A DNA stretch of 35,753 bases. Origin: Clostridia bacterium. Lineage in GTDB: Bacteria; Bacillota; Clostridia; Christensenellales; CAG-917. A program made the position numbers and the translations under genes. The notes under the pieces are model-generated. The model made no database searches. It was given only the letters and a program-made list of their open reading frames with translations, and was not told where the DNA came from. Position 1 is the first letter of the stretch; the number at the start of each line of letters is the position of its first letter. Positions 1 through 7,710 of the stretch are shown piece by piece. The stretch is taken from positions 1-35,753 of the forward strand of contig CAAFLX010000015.1 of the NCBI GenBank assembly GCA_900763875.1, in the 5' to 3' direction.

Positions 1-18
1 CCGCCTACGGCACTCACA

Positions 19-136
19 AACAACCTTGCATCGGCACTGCGTGCCTGTTTTTTTCATATATTGCCACCCGCATGCGTAAACGCCTGCTTGCGGCAATATA
101 TGAAAAAACAACCTCACGGTTGTTTGCAAGGTTGTT
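19..136. repeat. Nested inverted repeats at the end of the serine recombinase gene
   Basis: An outer 12-bp inverted repeat (AACAACCTTGCA at 19-30, TGCAAGGTTGTT at 125-136) encloses a perfect 17-bp inverted repeat (49-65 and 92-108) with a 26-nt loop. The recombinase stop codon (114-116) lies inside it. A smaller hairpin AACAACC/GGTTGTT (107-124) overlaps. It may act as a terminator for the minus-strand recombinase, or be part of an element end or attachment site; the sequence does not decide between these. The base pairing is seen directly, the function is inferred. Confidence 0.6.
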
Positions 137-1673
137 TTTTCGTTGGTGCCGTGTGGCATAATTTGTACGAACCTGTGTTAGAAGAAACAGCGGTTTTATC
201 CGCCGTTTCTATCTCTTTTTCTGTTTTTGTGACGTGTTCTTTCGTTAGTTTCAGGTGTTCGGGGCTGTCTGCAAAGTTGTAAGTAATCACAATCTCATCG
301 TCGTAAAGTATCACTTCCCGAACGAAGGCATTTACTATTAGTTTTCGCACTTTTATATCGTCAGTGTTATCAAACACGAATTTACTCAAATACATCTCTA
401 TGTCGTCCGCAGTTAAGTATGTATAACTGCGGGCTTTTTCTTTGCAGATTTCTATGTCGTATTGCGATATTAGATTTTCAAGTTCGGTCAAACGGCTTTT
501 CGTAGTTTCGGTGATTATGCCTTGCTCTATTGCCTTTACGATATTATTCTGCGCTTTTACCGCCTCGGCGCGTTTCTTTTCAATCAGTTTTAAAGCCGTG
601 TTGTCTGCGGTTTCTTTTTTATGAACGTTATATATGCTTTGCGCAATCTTCTTGATATTGTTCACGCTCGATAACATTTGTGCCGTTGCGTTTATCACCA
701 TATCTTCGATAAACTGTTTTTGCACTCTACACATATTACACTTTGCACGCTTGCGACGTTTGGAAAGGCAAATATAGTAGTAATGAATTGCACCTGTATG
801 AGAAGTTCCGCTTTCACCGCCCATTCTGTGCTTGCAATCTCCGCATATAAGTTTTCCCGAAAGGATATAGTCGAAAATCTCTTTTTTACGGCTCGGCGCA
901 AGTTTGTTTTCTTCGTTTATTGCGTTTACCTTGTTCCAAAGTTCGTCGGATATAATTCTCGGAAAGATATTGTCGTATAATTCCCCTTGATGTTCGACAA
1001 CGCCTGTATATCTTTTGTTGTGCAGAATGAAATACAAATATTTGTGGTCTACGAGTTTCCCGTTCTTTCTGCGGTAGCCGCATTCCTTGAATTTATCCGC
1101 AATGGCAACGGCTTTGTAACCCTGCGAATACATCAAAAACGCATCTTCCACGATTTTACTTTCGTATTCGTTTACAACGTATTTTTTGTCAACGACGTCA
1201 TAGCCGAAAATATCTTGTCCGCCTGTGGCTTTGCCTTTGCGCCAACTCTCTTTCAGTCCGCGATTGACTTTTTGCGTAAGTTCTTCTGAAAAATATTGAT
1301 TAAACCCTTCCAAAACGGTTTCCATCATACGACCTTCGGGACTGTCCGTAAGGTTTTCCATTGCAGAGAGAATTGTTACGCCGTTATCACGGAGCGTCTT
1401 TTTGTGTATTACCGATTCAAACTTGTTGCGAGAGAACCTATCAAGTTTGTAAACGATAAGGTACTGCCACTCTTTGCGGCTGCTGTCTTTCAGCATTTTT
1501 TGAAATGCGATACGGTTGTCGTTCGTTCCCGTCATAGCGCGGTCGATATAGGTGTCGACTATGAGTATATCGTTGTTTTGGGCATACTCTCGACACACAC
1601 GAAGTTGTCCTTCAATCGATTGTTCGGTTTGGCTATCGCTCGAATAACGGGCATAAATAATTGCTTTTTTCAT
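114..1673 (-). CDS. Large serine recombinase (site-specific integrase/excisionase)
   Basis: A 519-residue large serine recombinase that would cut and rejoin DNA at attachment sites through a 5'-phosphoserine intermediate. The N-terminal resolvase domain (about 1-150) opens with YARYSSDSQ, in which Ser11 matches the family's catalytic serine. It is followed by a recombinase domain (about 160-260) and a zinc beta-ribbon with paired cysteines (CGDC at about 293, later CLS and CNMC). The C-terminal part has the coiled-coil-like K/E-rich stretch usual in the family. Length is normal. The ATG is preceded by AAGGAG (1686-1691 on the minus strand), so the start is secure. It sits at the edge of the mobile region, as such genes often lie next to an attachment site. 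It may be truncated from its full element only by the window edge. Confidence 0.93.
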   Translation of the reverse strand: MKKAIIYARYSSDSQTEQSIEGQLRVCREYAQNNDILIVDTYIDRAMTGTNDNRIAFQKMLKDSSRKEWQYLIVYKLDRFSRNKFESVIHKKTLRDNGVTILSAMENLTDSPEGRMMETVLEGFNQYFSEELTQKVNRGLKESWRKGKATGGQDIFGYDVVDKKYVVNEYESKIVEDAFLMYSQGYKAVAIADKFKECGYRRKNGKLVDHKYLYFILHNKRYTGVVEHQGELYDNIFPRIISDELWNKVNAINEENKLAPSRKKEIFDYILSGKLICGDCKHRMGGESGTSHTGAIHYYYICLSKRRKRAKCNMCRVQKQFIEDMVINATAQMLSSVNNIKKIAQSIYNVHKKETADNTALKLIEKKRAEAVKAQNNIVKAIEQGIITETTKSRLTELENLISQYDIEICKEKARSYTYLTADDIEMYLSKFVFDNTDDIKVRKLIVNAFVREVILYDDEIVITYNFADSPEHLKLTKEHVTKTEKEIETADKTAVSSNTGSYKLCHTAPTKKQPCKQP

Positions 1674-2048
1674 TTTGGTTATTAACTCCTTTTAATTTTT
1701 TGTCTTTCGACGGAAACCGAACAATCCGATTTTGGCGAACACGGCAAGGAAACAGTAAAAAATATAGGGAAATTTTTTGTGGCTTTATAGGTCTCACTAT
1801 ATTTTTTACCCTTGCGGTGGCTCGATTTGTGTTTGCACACATAAAAGTTTTTAGACCGAAATCGGATAGGCTTTCCGCGAGAAAGAAAAAACGTCTTGTT
1901 TCTTCCTTATCCACAAGACTACAAGCCAAAGTCGCAAGTTTTTTGCGAGTTCGATTGAAATTTTCCAAAAAAATGAAAAAAAGTATTCAAAGTCGAAGAA
2001 AACTTGCGAGTTTGACCGCTATCCTTTGGGTAAAAAGGAGAAACGGCT
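1674..2048. repeat. Gene-poor spacer with inverted repeats and two recombination-motif copies
   Basis: This 375-nt spacer between the divergent recombinase and the small gene holds no convincing coding region. It contains a perfect 13-bp inverted repeat (GTAAAAAATATAG at 1755-1767, CTATATTTTTTAC at 1797-1809). A 7-bp hairpin GTCTTGT/ACAAGAC lies at 1893-1919. Two copies of the motif GTCGCAA-5 nt-TTGCGAGTTTGA (1931-1954, and a degenerate one at 1992-2015) recur in the direct repeats of the neighbouring cassette. Promoters for both flanking genes should lie here, but no clear consensus is visible. Confidence 0.5.
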
Positions 2049-2237
2049 ATGAAAAAGCAATATAGAATAACCACAATCGGCACGCCGAACATTGAAAAAA
2101 TGTCAACGGTTGAACAAAAATCGTTTTATAGCACTCTGCTATCTTTGATGACGGAATACTTTTGCAATAACGCCGAAGCAAAAAGCACAAACGCTCCCGA
2201 CTGCTCCAAAAATGCAAACGGCATAAACTCGGGGTAA
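2049..2237 (+). CDS. Small protein of unknown function (62 aa), mobile-element cargo
   Basis: I do not recognise this 62-residue protein. The ATG follows AAAAAGGAG with 9 nt between the SD and the start (2034-2048), a strong ribosome-binding site, which argues that it is translated. The protein begins MKKQYRITTIGTPNIEKMS, is polar, and has no membrane segment or clear motif; two cysteines lie in the C-terminal half. It sits between the divergent serine recombinase and a strongly structured spacer. Small accessory proteins (for example recombination directionality factors) are common beside large serine recombinases, but nothing in the sequence proves that role here. Confidence 0.55.
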   Translation: MKKQYRITTIGTPNIEKMSTVEQKSFYSTLLSLMTEYFCNNAEAKSTNAPDCSKNANGINSG

Positions 2238-2414
2238 AATGAAAGTCCACGCACGGCGGAGAAAAAGGCGAAAGATCGCCAAGCGGGTTAGCGGCGACTT
2301 CGCCTTCCGCCCGTGCTTTCATTGTCCGATTTAGGTTTGTTTGTTCGGACAGAGGCGTGGCTTGTCTTCGGCGAGGCGCAGCCGAGCCGACTTGTATCAA
2401 GACAAGCCACGCCT
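2238..2414 (+). other. Highly structured non-coding segment (multibranch fold plus two hairpins)
   Basis: The first 86 nt can fold into a closed multibranch structure. The outer stem is AATGAAA (2238-2244) with TTTCATT (2317-2323) and GCACGG (2251-2256) with CCGTGC (2311-2316). Inside are GCGG/CCGC (2283-2286, 2307-2310) and hairpins GGCGA/TCGCC (2267-2280) and GGCG/CGCC (2293-2304). It is followed by GTCCGA/TCGGAC (2324-2350) and a 14-bp inverted repeat AGGCGTGGCTTGTC (2353-2366) with GACAAGCCACGCCT (2401-2414). The last arm lies inside the left direct repeat. It could be a structured RNA, a terminator cluster, or single-strand recombination substrate. Confidence 0.45.
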
Positions 2415-2449
2415 AATTGCCAACGTCGCAAAATCCTTGCGAGTTTGAA
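2390..2449 (+). repeat. Left 60-bp direct repeat of the integrase cassette (candidate attL)
   Basis: This 60-nt block recurs at 7711-7770 with five mismatches (55/60 by eye). It begins ACTTGTATCAAGACAAG and ends CCTTGCGAGTTTGAA. Its right half holds the palindromic motif GTCGCAA...TTGCGAG (2425-2448). It lies 40 bp upstream of the tyrosine recombinase start, the usual place for an att site beside its integrase. Direct repeats bounding an integrase and cargo are the expected outcome of site-specific integration. The att role is inference. Confidence 0.7.
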
Positions 2450-2489
2450 AGATTAGAAAATCAATTAAAAATCATAGGAAAATCAAAAA

Positions 2490-3404
2490 ATGAAATACAT
2501 AGAATGGCTGAATATTTGGCTTAACAATTACATAAAACCAAGCGCAAAAGAACGCACTTATATCCGTTATGAGCAACTTATACGCACGCACATTGCCCCG
2601 AAAATCGGTGTTAACGACGTAAACGACCTTACGCCTATCGTTTTGCAATCGTTTGTAACGGAACTTTTATCAAGCGGAAACGATAAAACCGGCAAGGGTT
2701 TGTCCGCAAATACGGTAAACGCAATTATCTCGGTATTGCAAAATTCGTTACGCACGGCGCATTTGCTTGGATATGCCAAAGATTACACGGCAAATATGAT
2801 TAAACGCCCGAAACTAAATGAACGCAAAATCGAGTGTTTTACGCTTGCTGAGCAAAAGAAAATAGAGACGGCTGCACTTAATAGCAAAAAGACAAAAATG
2901 TTCGGTATCGTTTTATGCCTTTATACAGGCTTGCGTATAGGCGAATTGATTGCTCTGCAATGGAAAGATATAGATTTGCAAAAAGGGTTGCTGACGGTTT
3001 CTCGCTCCTGCCACGATACAAGCGGCGGAATAGTGTTTGACGAGCCGAAAACCGCCACTTCACGCCGAGTGATACCACTTCCGAAACAACTTTTGCCAAA
3101 ACTAAAAAATATAAAGAAAAGCGGTAATTCGGACTTCGTGGTGTCTATGGGTGGCAACGCCGTTTCCGTGCGTTCCTACCAACGAAGTTTTGAATTACTG
3201 CTTAAAAGGCAAAATATTGTTCACCGCGGTTTTCATTCCTTGCGTCATACCTTTGCAACTCGAGCCTTAGAATGCGGAATGGACGTAAAAACGCTGTCCG
3301 AAATACTCGGGCACAAGAACCCGACAGTCACTCTAAACCGCTATGCTCATTCGCTTTTAGAGCATAAAGCCGCTATGATGAACCGCCTTGGAAAACTGCT
3401 GTGA
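2490..3404 (+). CDS. Tyrosine recombinase / integrase
   Basis: A 304-residue phage-integrase-family tyrosine recombinase. An N-terminal SAM-like core-binding domain (about 1-100) is followed by the catalytic domain. All active-site residues are visible: Arg149 (TGLRIGEL), Lys187 (EPKTATSRR), His249 and Arg252 (HSLRH), His275 (GHKN) and Tyr285 (NRYAHS). The protein is therefore expected to be active. It is shorter than Tn916-type integrases (about 400 aa) because the N-terminal arm-binding domain is missing. The ATG is preceded by AGGAA about 10 nt upstream, a modest ribosome-binding site. It lies just inside the left 60-bp repeat and reads toward the methyltransferase-nuclease-ATPase genes, so it most likely mobilises that cassette. 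Confidence 0.93.
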   Translation: MKYIEWLNIWLNNYIKPSAKERTYIRYEQLIRTHIAPKIGVNDVNDLTPIVLQSFVTELLSSGNDKTGKGLSANTVNAIISVLQNSLRTAHLLGYAKDYTANMIKRPKLNERKIECFTLAEQKKIETAALNSKKTKMFGIVLCLYTGLRIGELIALQWKDIDLQKGLLTVSRSCHDTSGGIVFDEPKTATSRRVIPLPKQLLPKLKNIKKSGNSDFVVSMGGNAVSVRSYQRSFELLLKRQNIVHRGFHSLRHTFATRALECGMDVKTLSEILGHKNPTVTLNRYAHSLLEHKAAMMNRLGKLL

Positions 3405-3421
3405 AATGTACATAAAATAAT

Positions 3422-3575
3422 CTAATTGATGTATTTTATTATACTACAAAAACTTGCCAAAGTCAATATTTGCGCGGTCTGCTGAAATAAAAAGAAAAGT
3501 TTTGTTCATCCGTGACACTAATTGATGTATTTTTATCGTCTGTTTGTTCGCCGAATAGATTATTCGCTGAACAAA
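3422..3575 (+). promoter_or_regulatory. Candidate control region of the methyltransferase operon
   Basis: The 209-nt gap before the methyltransferase holds a 16-nt direct repeat, CTAATTGATGTATTTT, at 3422-3437 and 3518-3533. It also holds a near-perfect 15-bp inverted repeat (TTTGTTCGCCGAATA at 3543-3557, TATTCGCTGAACAAA at 3561-3575; one mismatch; 3-nt centre). The dyad lies 38 bp upstream of the start codon, where an operator or leader hairpin would be placed. Restriction-modification operons are commonly autoregulated, but no controller gene is visible here. Confidence 0.5.
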
Positions 3576-3613
3576 ATCAACGAAAAAAATTCATCAGAAC
3601 AGAGGTTACGTTT

Positions 3614-4717
3614 ATGCAAAATGAAAAAAAGGTTGTGCCTACAATAGTTTCAATTTTTTCAGGATGTGGCGGGTTAGATTTGGGCTTTCATATGGAAGGA
3701 TATCGAACAATTTGGGCAAACGATTTTGCAGAGTGGGCTGTTGCCTCATTTCGCGAAAATTTAGGCGATGTCATTCATTATGGAGACATTACAAAAATAG
3801 ATCCTTATACAGATAAAACTATACCTGATTGCGATTTGGTTTTAGGTGGTTTTCCTTGCCAAGATTTTTCTGTTATATGGAAACAACCGGGCTTGAATGG
3901 AAAGCGTGGCGGATTATATAGACATTTTCTTGAATTTGTGGATGCTAAAAAACCAAAGGCGTTTGTCGCTGAAAATGTAAAAGGGCTACTTACCGCAAAT
4001 AAACATAAAGCAATCGAGACAATTATTCACGATTTTGAAAGCATTGCCCCCGGCTACATAGTAAAACCGCATTTGTATAATTTTGCGGAATATGGTGTTC
4101 CGCAATTTCGCGAAAGATTACTTATTGTTGGAATTAGAGTTGATACAGGGTTTGATTTCAAGCACCCAAAGCCCACACACGGACCAAACGGAACTTTGCC
4201 ATACGTTACGGCAGGACAAGCCCTTCAAGGAGCATTAGATGTTCCGTATAATAACGAGCGTATCAACTGTAAAGAAAAAACTCGTCAAATGTTGGAATTG
4301 ATACCCGAAGGCGGTAATTTTACCGACATTCCAAGAGATAACCCCCTTTATGTGAAGGGAATGATTTCTCACGTTTATCGCCGTATAGATAGAAATGAGC
4401 CGTCAAAGACAATTATCGCCGCAGGCGGTGGCGGAACGTGGGGATATCACTATCCTGAACCGCGCCCACTTACAAATAGAGAACGTGCAAGATTACAATC
4501 GTTCCCTGACAATTTCAAATTTATGGGAAATATCACGGAAGTTCGTCGACAAATCGGAAACGCTGTTCCGCCTGTTGGCGTGCGTGCTGTTGCAAAAAGA
4601 TTGATGCCACTCTTTACGGGCGATTATACCCCTGTGAATTTGCAAGAAGAATACGAGCATTTGAGAAGTCTTACAGTAAAAGAACGTTTGGATCTTGTTA
4701 CACAAGAAATGGAGTAA
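3614..4717 (+). CDS. C5-cytosine DNA methyltransferase
   Basis: A 367-residue DNA (cytosine-5) methyltransferase that transfers a methyl group from S-adenosylmethionine to cytosine in a specific target. Conserved motifs appear in order: motif I FSGCGGLDLGF (about 15-25), motif IV GGFPCQDFS with catalytic Cys82, motif VI ENV (120-122), motif VIII QFRERL (164-169), a target-recognition region (about 175-285), motif IX RLQSFPD (293-299) and motif X GNAVPP (315-320). The start at 3614 is chosen because AGAGG lies 8 nt upstream and homology begins there; the frame is open 34 codons further up without a ribosome-binding site. The next gene starts 4 nt after the stop, so the two form an operon. The methylation should protect the host from the adjacent nuclease. 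Target sequence unknown. Confidence 0.95.
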   Translation: MQNEKKVVPTIVSIFSGCGGLDLGFHMEGYRTIWANDFAEWAVASFRENLGDVIHYGDITKIDPYTDKTIPDCDLVLGGFPCQDFSVIWKQPGLNGKRGGLYRHFLEFVDAKKPKAFVAENVKGLLTANKHKAIETIIHDFESIAPGYIVKPHLYNFAEYGVPQFRERLLIVGIRVDTGFDFKHPKPTHGPNGTLPYVTAGQALQGALDVPYNNERINCKEKTRQMLELIPEGGNFTDIPRDNPLYVKGMISHVYRRIDRNEPSKTIIAAGGGGTWGYHYPEPRPLTNRERARLQSFPDNFKFMGNITEVRRQIGNAVPPVGVRAVAKRLMPLFTGDYTPVNLQEEYEHLRSLTVKERLDLVTQEME

Positions 4718-4721
4718 TATT

Positions 4722-5768
4722 ATGGATTTTTTATTTTCAAATTATAATCCTTTGAAAACTACATCCCAAACGTTCGCAGATTCTTTTTATAGTCTACTGC
4801 CACAAACTGACGAATTGGATATCGCCGTCGGATATATCACATCGGATTCGTTGATAGAACTGCAAAAAGCCGTAGAGTTAAATCACGTACAAAAGTTGAA
4901 TTTAATCATCGGAATGCACTATATCGAACAATTTACACAAGTTGAGTACAAGTCCGCAGTTAAACTGAATGAATTTTTACGCGACAATGAGGCTGGCGAA
5001 GTTCGGTTGGTAACACCATTCCGTTATCACGGAAAATTATACTCGTTCCAAAAGGGAAACAAGGCATTCGCCGGTATTATCGGTTCAAACAATTTAAGTA
5101 GTATTGTAGATTGTCAAAACCGAATATATGAATCTTCCATACTTATCAATGATGAACTGTCGCTTGCAAAAATGCAAGGGTTTATTTCCGATTTAAGAGA
5201 TAAAGCAACTGAAAATATTGCGAATTTGGATATAAATACTTTTAAGACTGGAAATCCGATATTGGAAGGACAAGACTTTGTATCAAAAGTTTCCCCGCAA
5301 GAATTGGCGCAATGTCTTGCCTCTCTAACAGATGTTAAATTTGACATTCCCATAAAAGATACACCGCAAAGCAATTTGAATGTATTTTTCGGCAAAGGTC
5401 GCGAAACAAAATCTACGGGCGTTATAAAACCTCGTCATTGGTATGAAGCGGAAATAATTGTTTCAAAAGCGATTACTTCATTGAAGGGATACCCGCAAGC
5501 GCAAACCGATTCCGCCTCGTTTGACGTTATTACGGATGACGGGTGGAAATTTAGATGTAAGGTTAGCGGAGATTATAGTAAAAATTTTCGTTCCGAAGGA
5601 GATTTGCGTATTTTAGGCAAATGGCTGAAAGGTAGATTGGAAAATGCGGGCGTTCTTTCTGGTATAACCCCTGTTACCGCACAAGAATTACAGGAATATG
5701 GGCGTTGTAACTTTTCAATGACAAAAACGACGATACCAAACTTATGGTATCTTGATTTTAAGGTGTAA
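4722..5768 (+). CDS. PLD-fold restriction endonuclease, NgoFVII family
   Basis: A 348-residue protein that I assign to the NgoFVII-type restriction endonucleases, which use a phospholipase-D fold. The catalytic HxK is seen as YHGKLY (His103, Lys105), followed by a GSNNLS segment (121-126) in the place of the PLD motif's Asn/Ser. With one HxK per chain it should act as a dimer, as PLD endonucleases such as BfiI do. The C-terminal half (about 235-348) would hold a DNA-recognition domain. The start at 4722 has GGAG (4711-4714), which overlaps the methyltransferase's last codons. The gene sits directly between a methyltransferase and a Z1 ATPase, which supports a restriction role. Family assignment is from motif and context, not a search. 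Confidence 0.82.
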   Translation: MDFLFSNYNPLKTTSQTFADSFYSLLPQTDELDIAVGYITSDSLIELQKAVELNHVQKLNLIIGMHYIEQFTQVEYKSAVKLNEFLRDNEAGEVRLVTPFRYHGKLYSFQKGNKAFAGIIGSNNLSSIVDCQNRIYESSILINDELSLAKMQGFISDLRDKATENIANLDINTFKTGNPILEGQDFVSKVSPQELAQCLASLTDVKFDIPIKDTPQSNLNVFFGKGRETKSTGVIKPRHWYEAEIIVSKAITSLKGYPQAQTDSASFDVITDDGWKFRCKVSGDYSKNFRSEGDLRILGKWLKGRLENAGVLSGITPVTAQELQEYGRCNFSMTKTTIPNLWYLDFKV

Positions 5769-5772
5769 GATG

Positions 5773-7656
5773 ATGAAAAATTGCCTTCAAAACTATCTAA
5801 ACAACATAGCGGTAAAAAATCCTTCGCTTGCTACTGCAATAAAACAAACGACAGACGATATAGTTCCCGAATATATAGCAAATTTTTCATTCAAAGAACA
5901 CGTTGTCAGTTTACTCGTCGGCGACGTTCAAAGTGGCAAAACAAGCCATATGTTCGGACTTATGTGCGCTGCAGCCGATGAAGGATTTCCGATATTTCTA
6001 TTACTAACGACAGATAACGTTTTATTGCAACAGCAAACATACAAACGCGCTCCAAGAGATTTGACTGATTTTTGCGTGTGTGACGAAACAGAATACATAA
6101 AATTTTGCCAAAACAATTTGAAAAAGCCGTCTGTCATCGTATTAAAGAAAAATACCAACATATTGAAACAATGGAAGAACAATCTTGCCTCTACTCATTT
6201 TTGCGCAGGAAACGCCCTTTTTATTGTTGACGACGAGGCGGACGCGGCAAGTCTGAATACGCTTGTAAACAAGAAAAAACAAAGTACAATCAATAAAAAT
6301 CTCAATGATATCAAACATACATCCGCAAGCAGTATTTATCTTGAAGTGACGGGAACGCCACAGGCAAATTTATTGCAAACGTGGCAAAGCGGTTGGAAAC
6401 CGTATTTTATATATTACTTCAAGCCGGGCAACGGATATATCGGCGGTAATACGATTTTTGCGCCCGACAACAAAATAGTACACCTTACGGATAATGACGA
6501 AGGGAAAGATATTCTTGTTGACGATGAATTTCCCGAAAACGGATTATTGAAAGCATTACTTATACATCTTGTTAGTTCTGCTGAAGTTTTTATAAAAGGC
6601 GGAACAGTATGTAATTTCTTAATACATCCGAGTATGCGTGTAGCAGACCATAAGGCTTTTGCTGAAAAGATAGGAAATTATTTGAATGAGTTATCTCAAT
6701 CAATAGACGAAGATGTTACTGTTGAATCATTAAAACAGGCGTATGACGATATATCCACGACAAAAGCCGATATTTCTTCGTTCGATGACATATATAGTTT
6801 CATAAAAGCAAGAGTAAACGATGATGACGGAATTAAAGTATTAACGATAAATTCGCAAGTTTCATTTGAAGAAAATACGCAATACGAGGAAGGAATCAAT
6901 ATAATCGTCGGAGGTAATAGTTTAGGTCGTGGCGTTACTTTTCCTATGCTCCAAACAATTTATTATTGCAGAGTATCGAAAAATCCGCAGGCGGATACTA
7001 TGTGGCAACACGCGAGAATGTTTGGCTATGATAGAGATAAAAATATGATGCGCATTTTTATGCCGCCCATATTATTTAAGTTGTTTTCTGATATCAACGC
7101 GACTAATAACAGCATTATCGCTCAAATTCAAAAACGCAAAGATTTTAATGATATTAAAATATCATATCCTAAATCTTTACGACCGACACGAAAAAACGTA
7201 TTGGACAATACTGCTCTATGTACATATTGCGGTGGCGTAAACTATTTCCCTTTTTCGCCTACAAATAAAAGTATTTCTGTTTTAGACGGAATGCTTGAAA
7301 AGTTTGAAGATACGGACAGTTATGTTGTAAGCCTTAAATTTGTCAATTCGTTATTGAACGAAATAGTAAATGACGGCGATGATTGGGATTCAAAATCCTT
7401 TGAGGGCTTTATAAATTCGATCTTGGCTGAGAATCCATTGGCGCAAGCAAGGCTTATTGTCCGCAGAAACCGTGACATAGCAAAAGGAACGGGAACATTA
7501 TTGTCTGAAAATGATAGAAAACTTGGCGACACGTTTTCTGACATCACGGTTTTGACACTGTATAAGGTGACCGGAACAAAGGGTTGGAATGGTGAACAAA
7601 TTTGGATTCCAAACATCAAATTACCTAACGATGATGTCTATTATAGTGTAAAATAA
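5773..7656 (+). CDS. Z1-domain helicase-like ATPase of a restriction-modification module
   Basis: A 627-residue protein with the features of the Z1 family, helicase-like P-loop ATPases found in restriction-type islands. It shows Walker A GDVQSGKT (50-57), a DEAD-like Walker B DDEAD (153-157), motif III TGTPQA (193-198), and the typical Z1 block GGNSLGRGVTF followed by DTMWQHARMFGYDRD. A CTYC pair lies near residue 478. It begins 4 nt after the nuclease stop, with AGGTG 7 nt upstream of the chosen ATG; the ATG one codon earlier is equally possible. A role as ATP-driven motor or licensing factor for the PLD nuclease is inference. The GHKL/MORC-like ATPase seen in some Z1 loci is absent. Confidence 0.88.
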   Translation: MKNCLQNYLNNIAVKNPSLATAIKQTTDDIVPEYIANFSFKEHVVSLLVGDVQSGKTSHMFGLMCAAADEGFPIFLLLTTDNVLLQQQTYKRAPRDLTDFCVCDETEYIKFCQNNLKKPSVIVLKKNTNILKQWKNNLASTHFCAGNALFIVDDEADAASLNTLVNKKKQSTINKNLNDIKHTSASSIYLEVTGTPQANLLQTWQSGWKPYFIYYFKPGNGYIGGNTIFAPDNKIVHLTDNDEGKDILVDDEFPENGLLKALLIHLVSSAEVFIKGGTVCNFLIHPSMRVADHKAFAEKIGNYLNELSQSIDEDVTVESLKQAYDDISTTKADISSFDDIYSFIKARVNDDDGIKVLTINSQVSFEENTQYEEGINIIVGGNSLGRGVTFPMLQTIYYCRVSKNPQADTMWQHARMFGYDRDKNMMRIFMPPILFKLFSDINATNNSIIAQIQKRKDFNDIKISYPKSLRPTRKNVLDNTALCTYCGGVNYFPFSPTNKSISVLDGMLEKFEDTDSYVVSLKFVNSLLNEIVNDGDDWDSKSFEGFINSILAENPLAQARLIVRRNRDIAKGTGTLLSENDRKLGDTFSDITVLTLYKVTGTKGWNGEQIWIPNIKLPNDDVYYSVK

Positions 7657-7677
7657 TATAAAGTTAAGCGTTTTTGT

Positions 7678-7704
7678 AGCCCGACCGTACAAGTCGGGCT
7701 ATTT
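7678..7704 (+). terminator. Terminator behind the Z1 gene
   Basis: Hairpin AGCCCGAC/GTCGGGCT with a 7-nt loop, followed by ATTTCTAT. The stem is strong, but the U-tract is poor. It closes the integrase-methyltransferase-nuclease-ATPase unit just before the right direct repeat. Confidence 0.6.
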
Positions 7705-7710
7705 CTATAC

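Noticed and set aside
1661..2065. 134-codon plus-strand frame in the recombinase spacer
   Set aside because: It begins inside the recombinase 5' end, crosses inverted repeats and recombination motifs, and overlaps the better supported small gene at 2049.
1931..2448. CRISPR array or integron attC array from the repeated dyad motif
   Set aside because: Copies are unevenly spaced (61, 433 and 5321 bp), with no spacers of constant length, no cas genes and no integron-type integrase insert.
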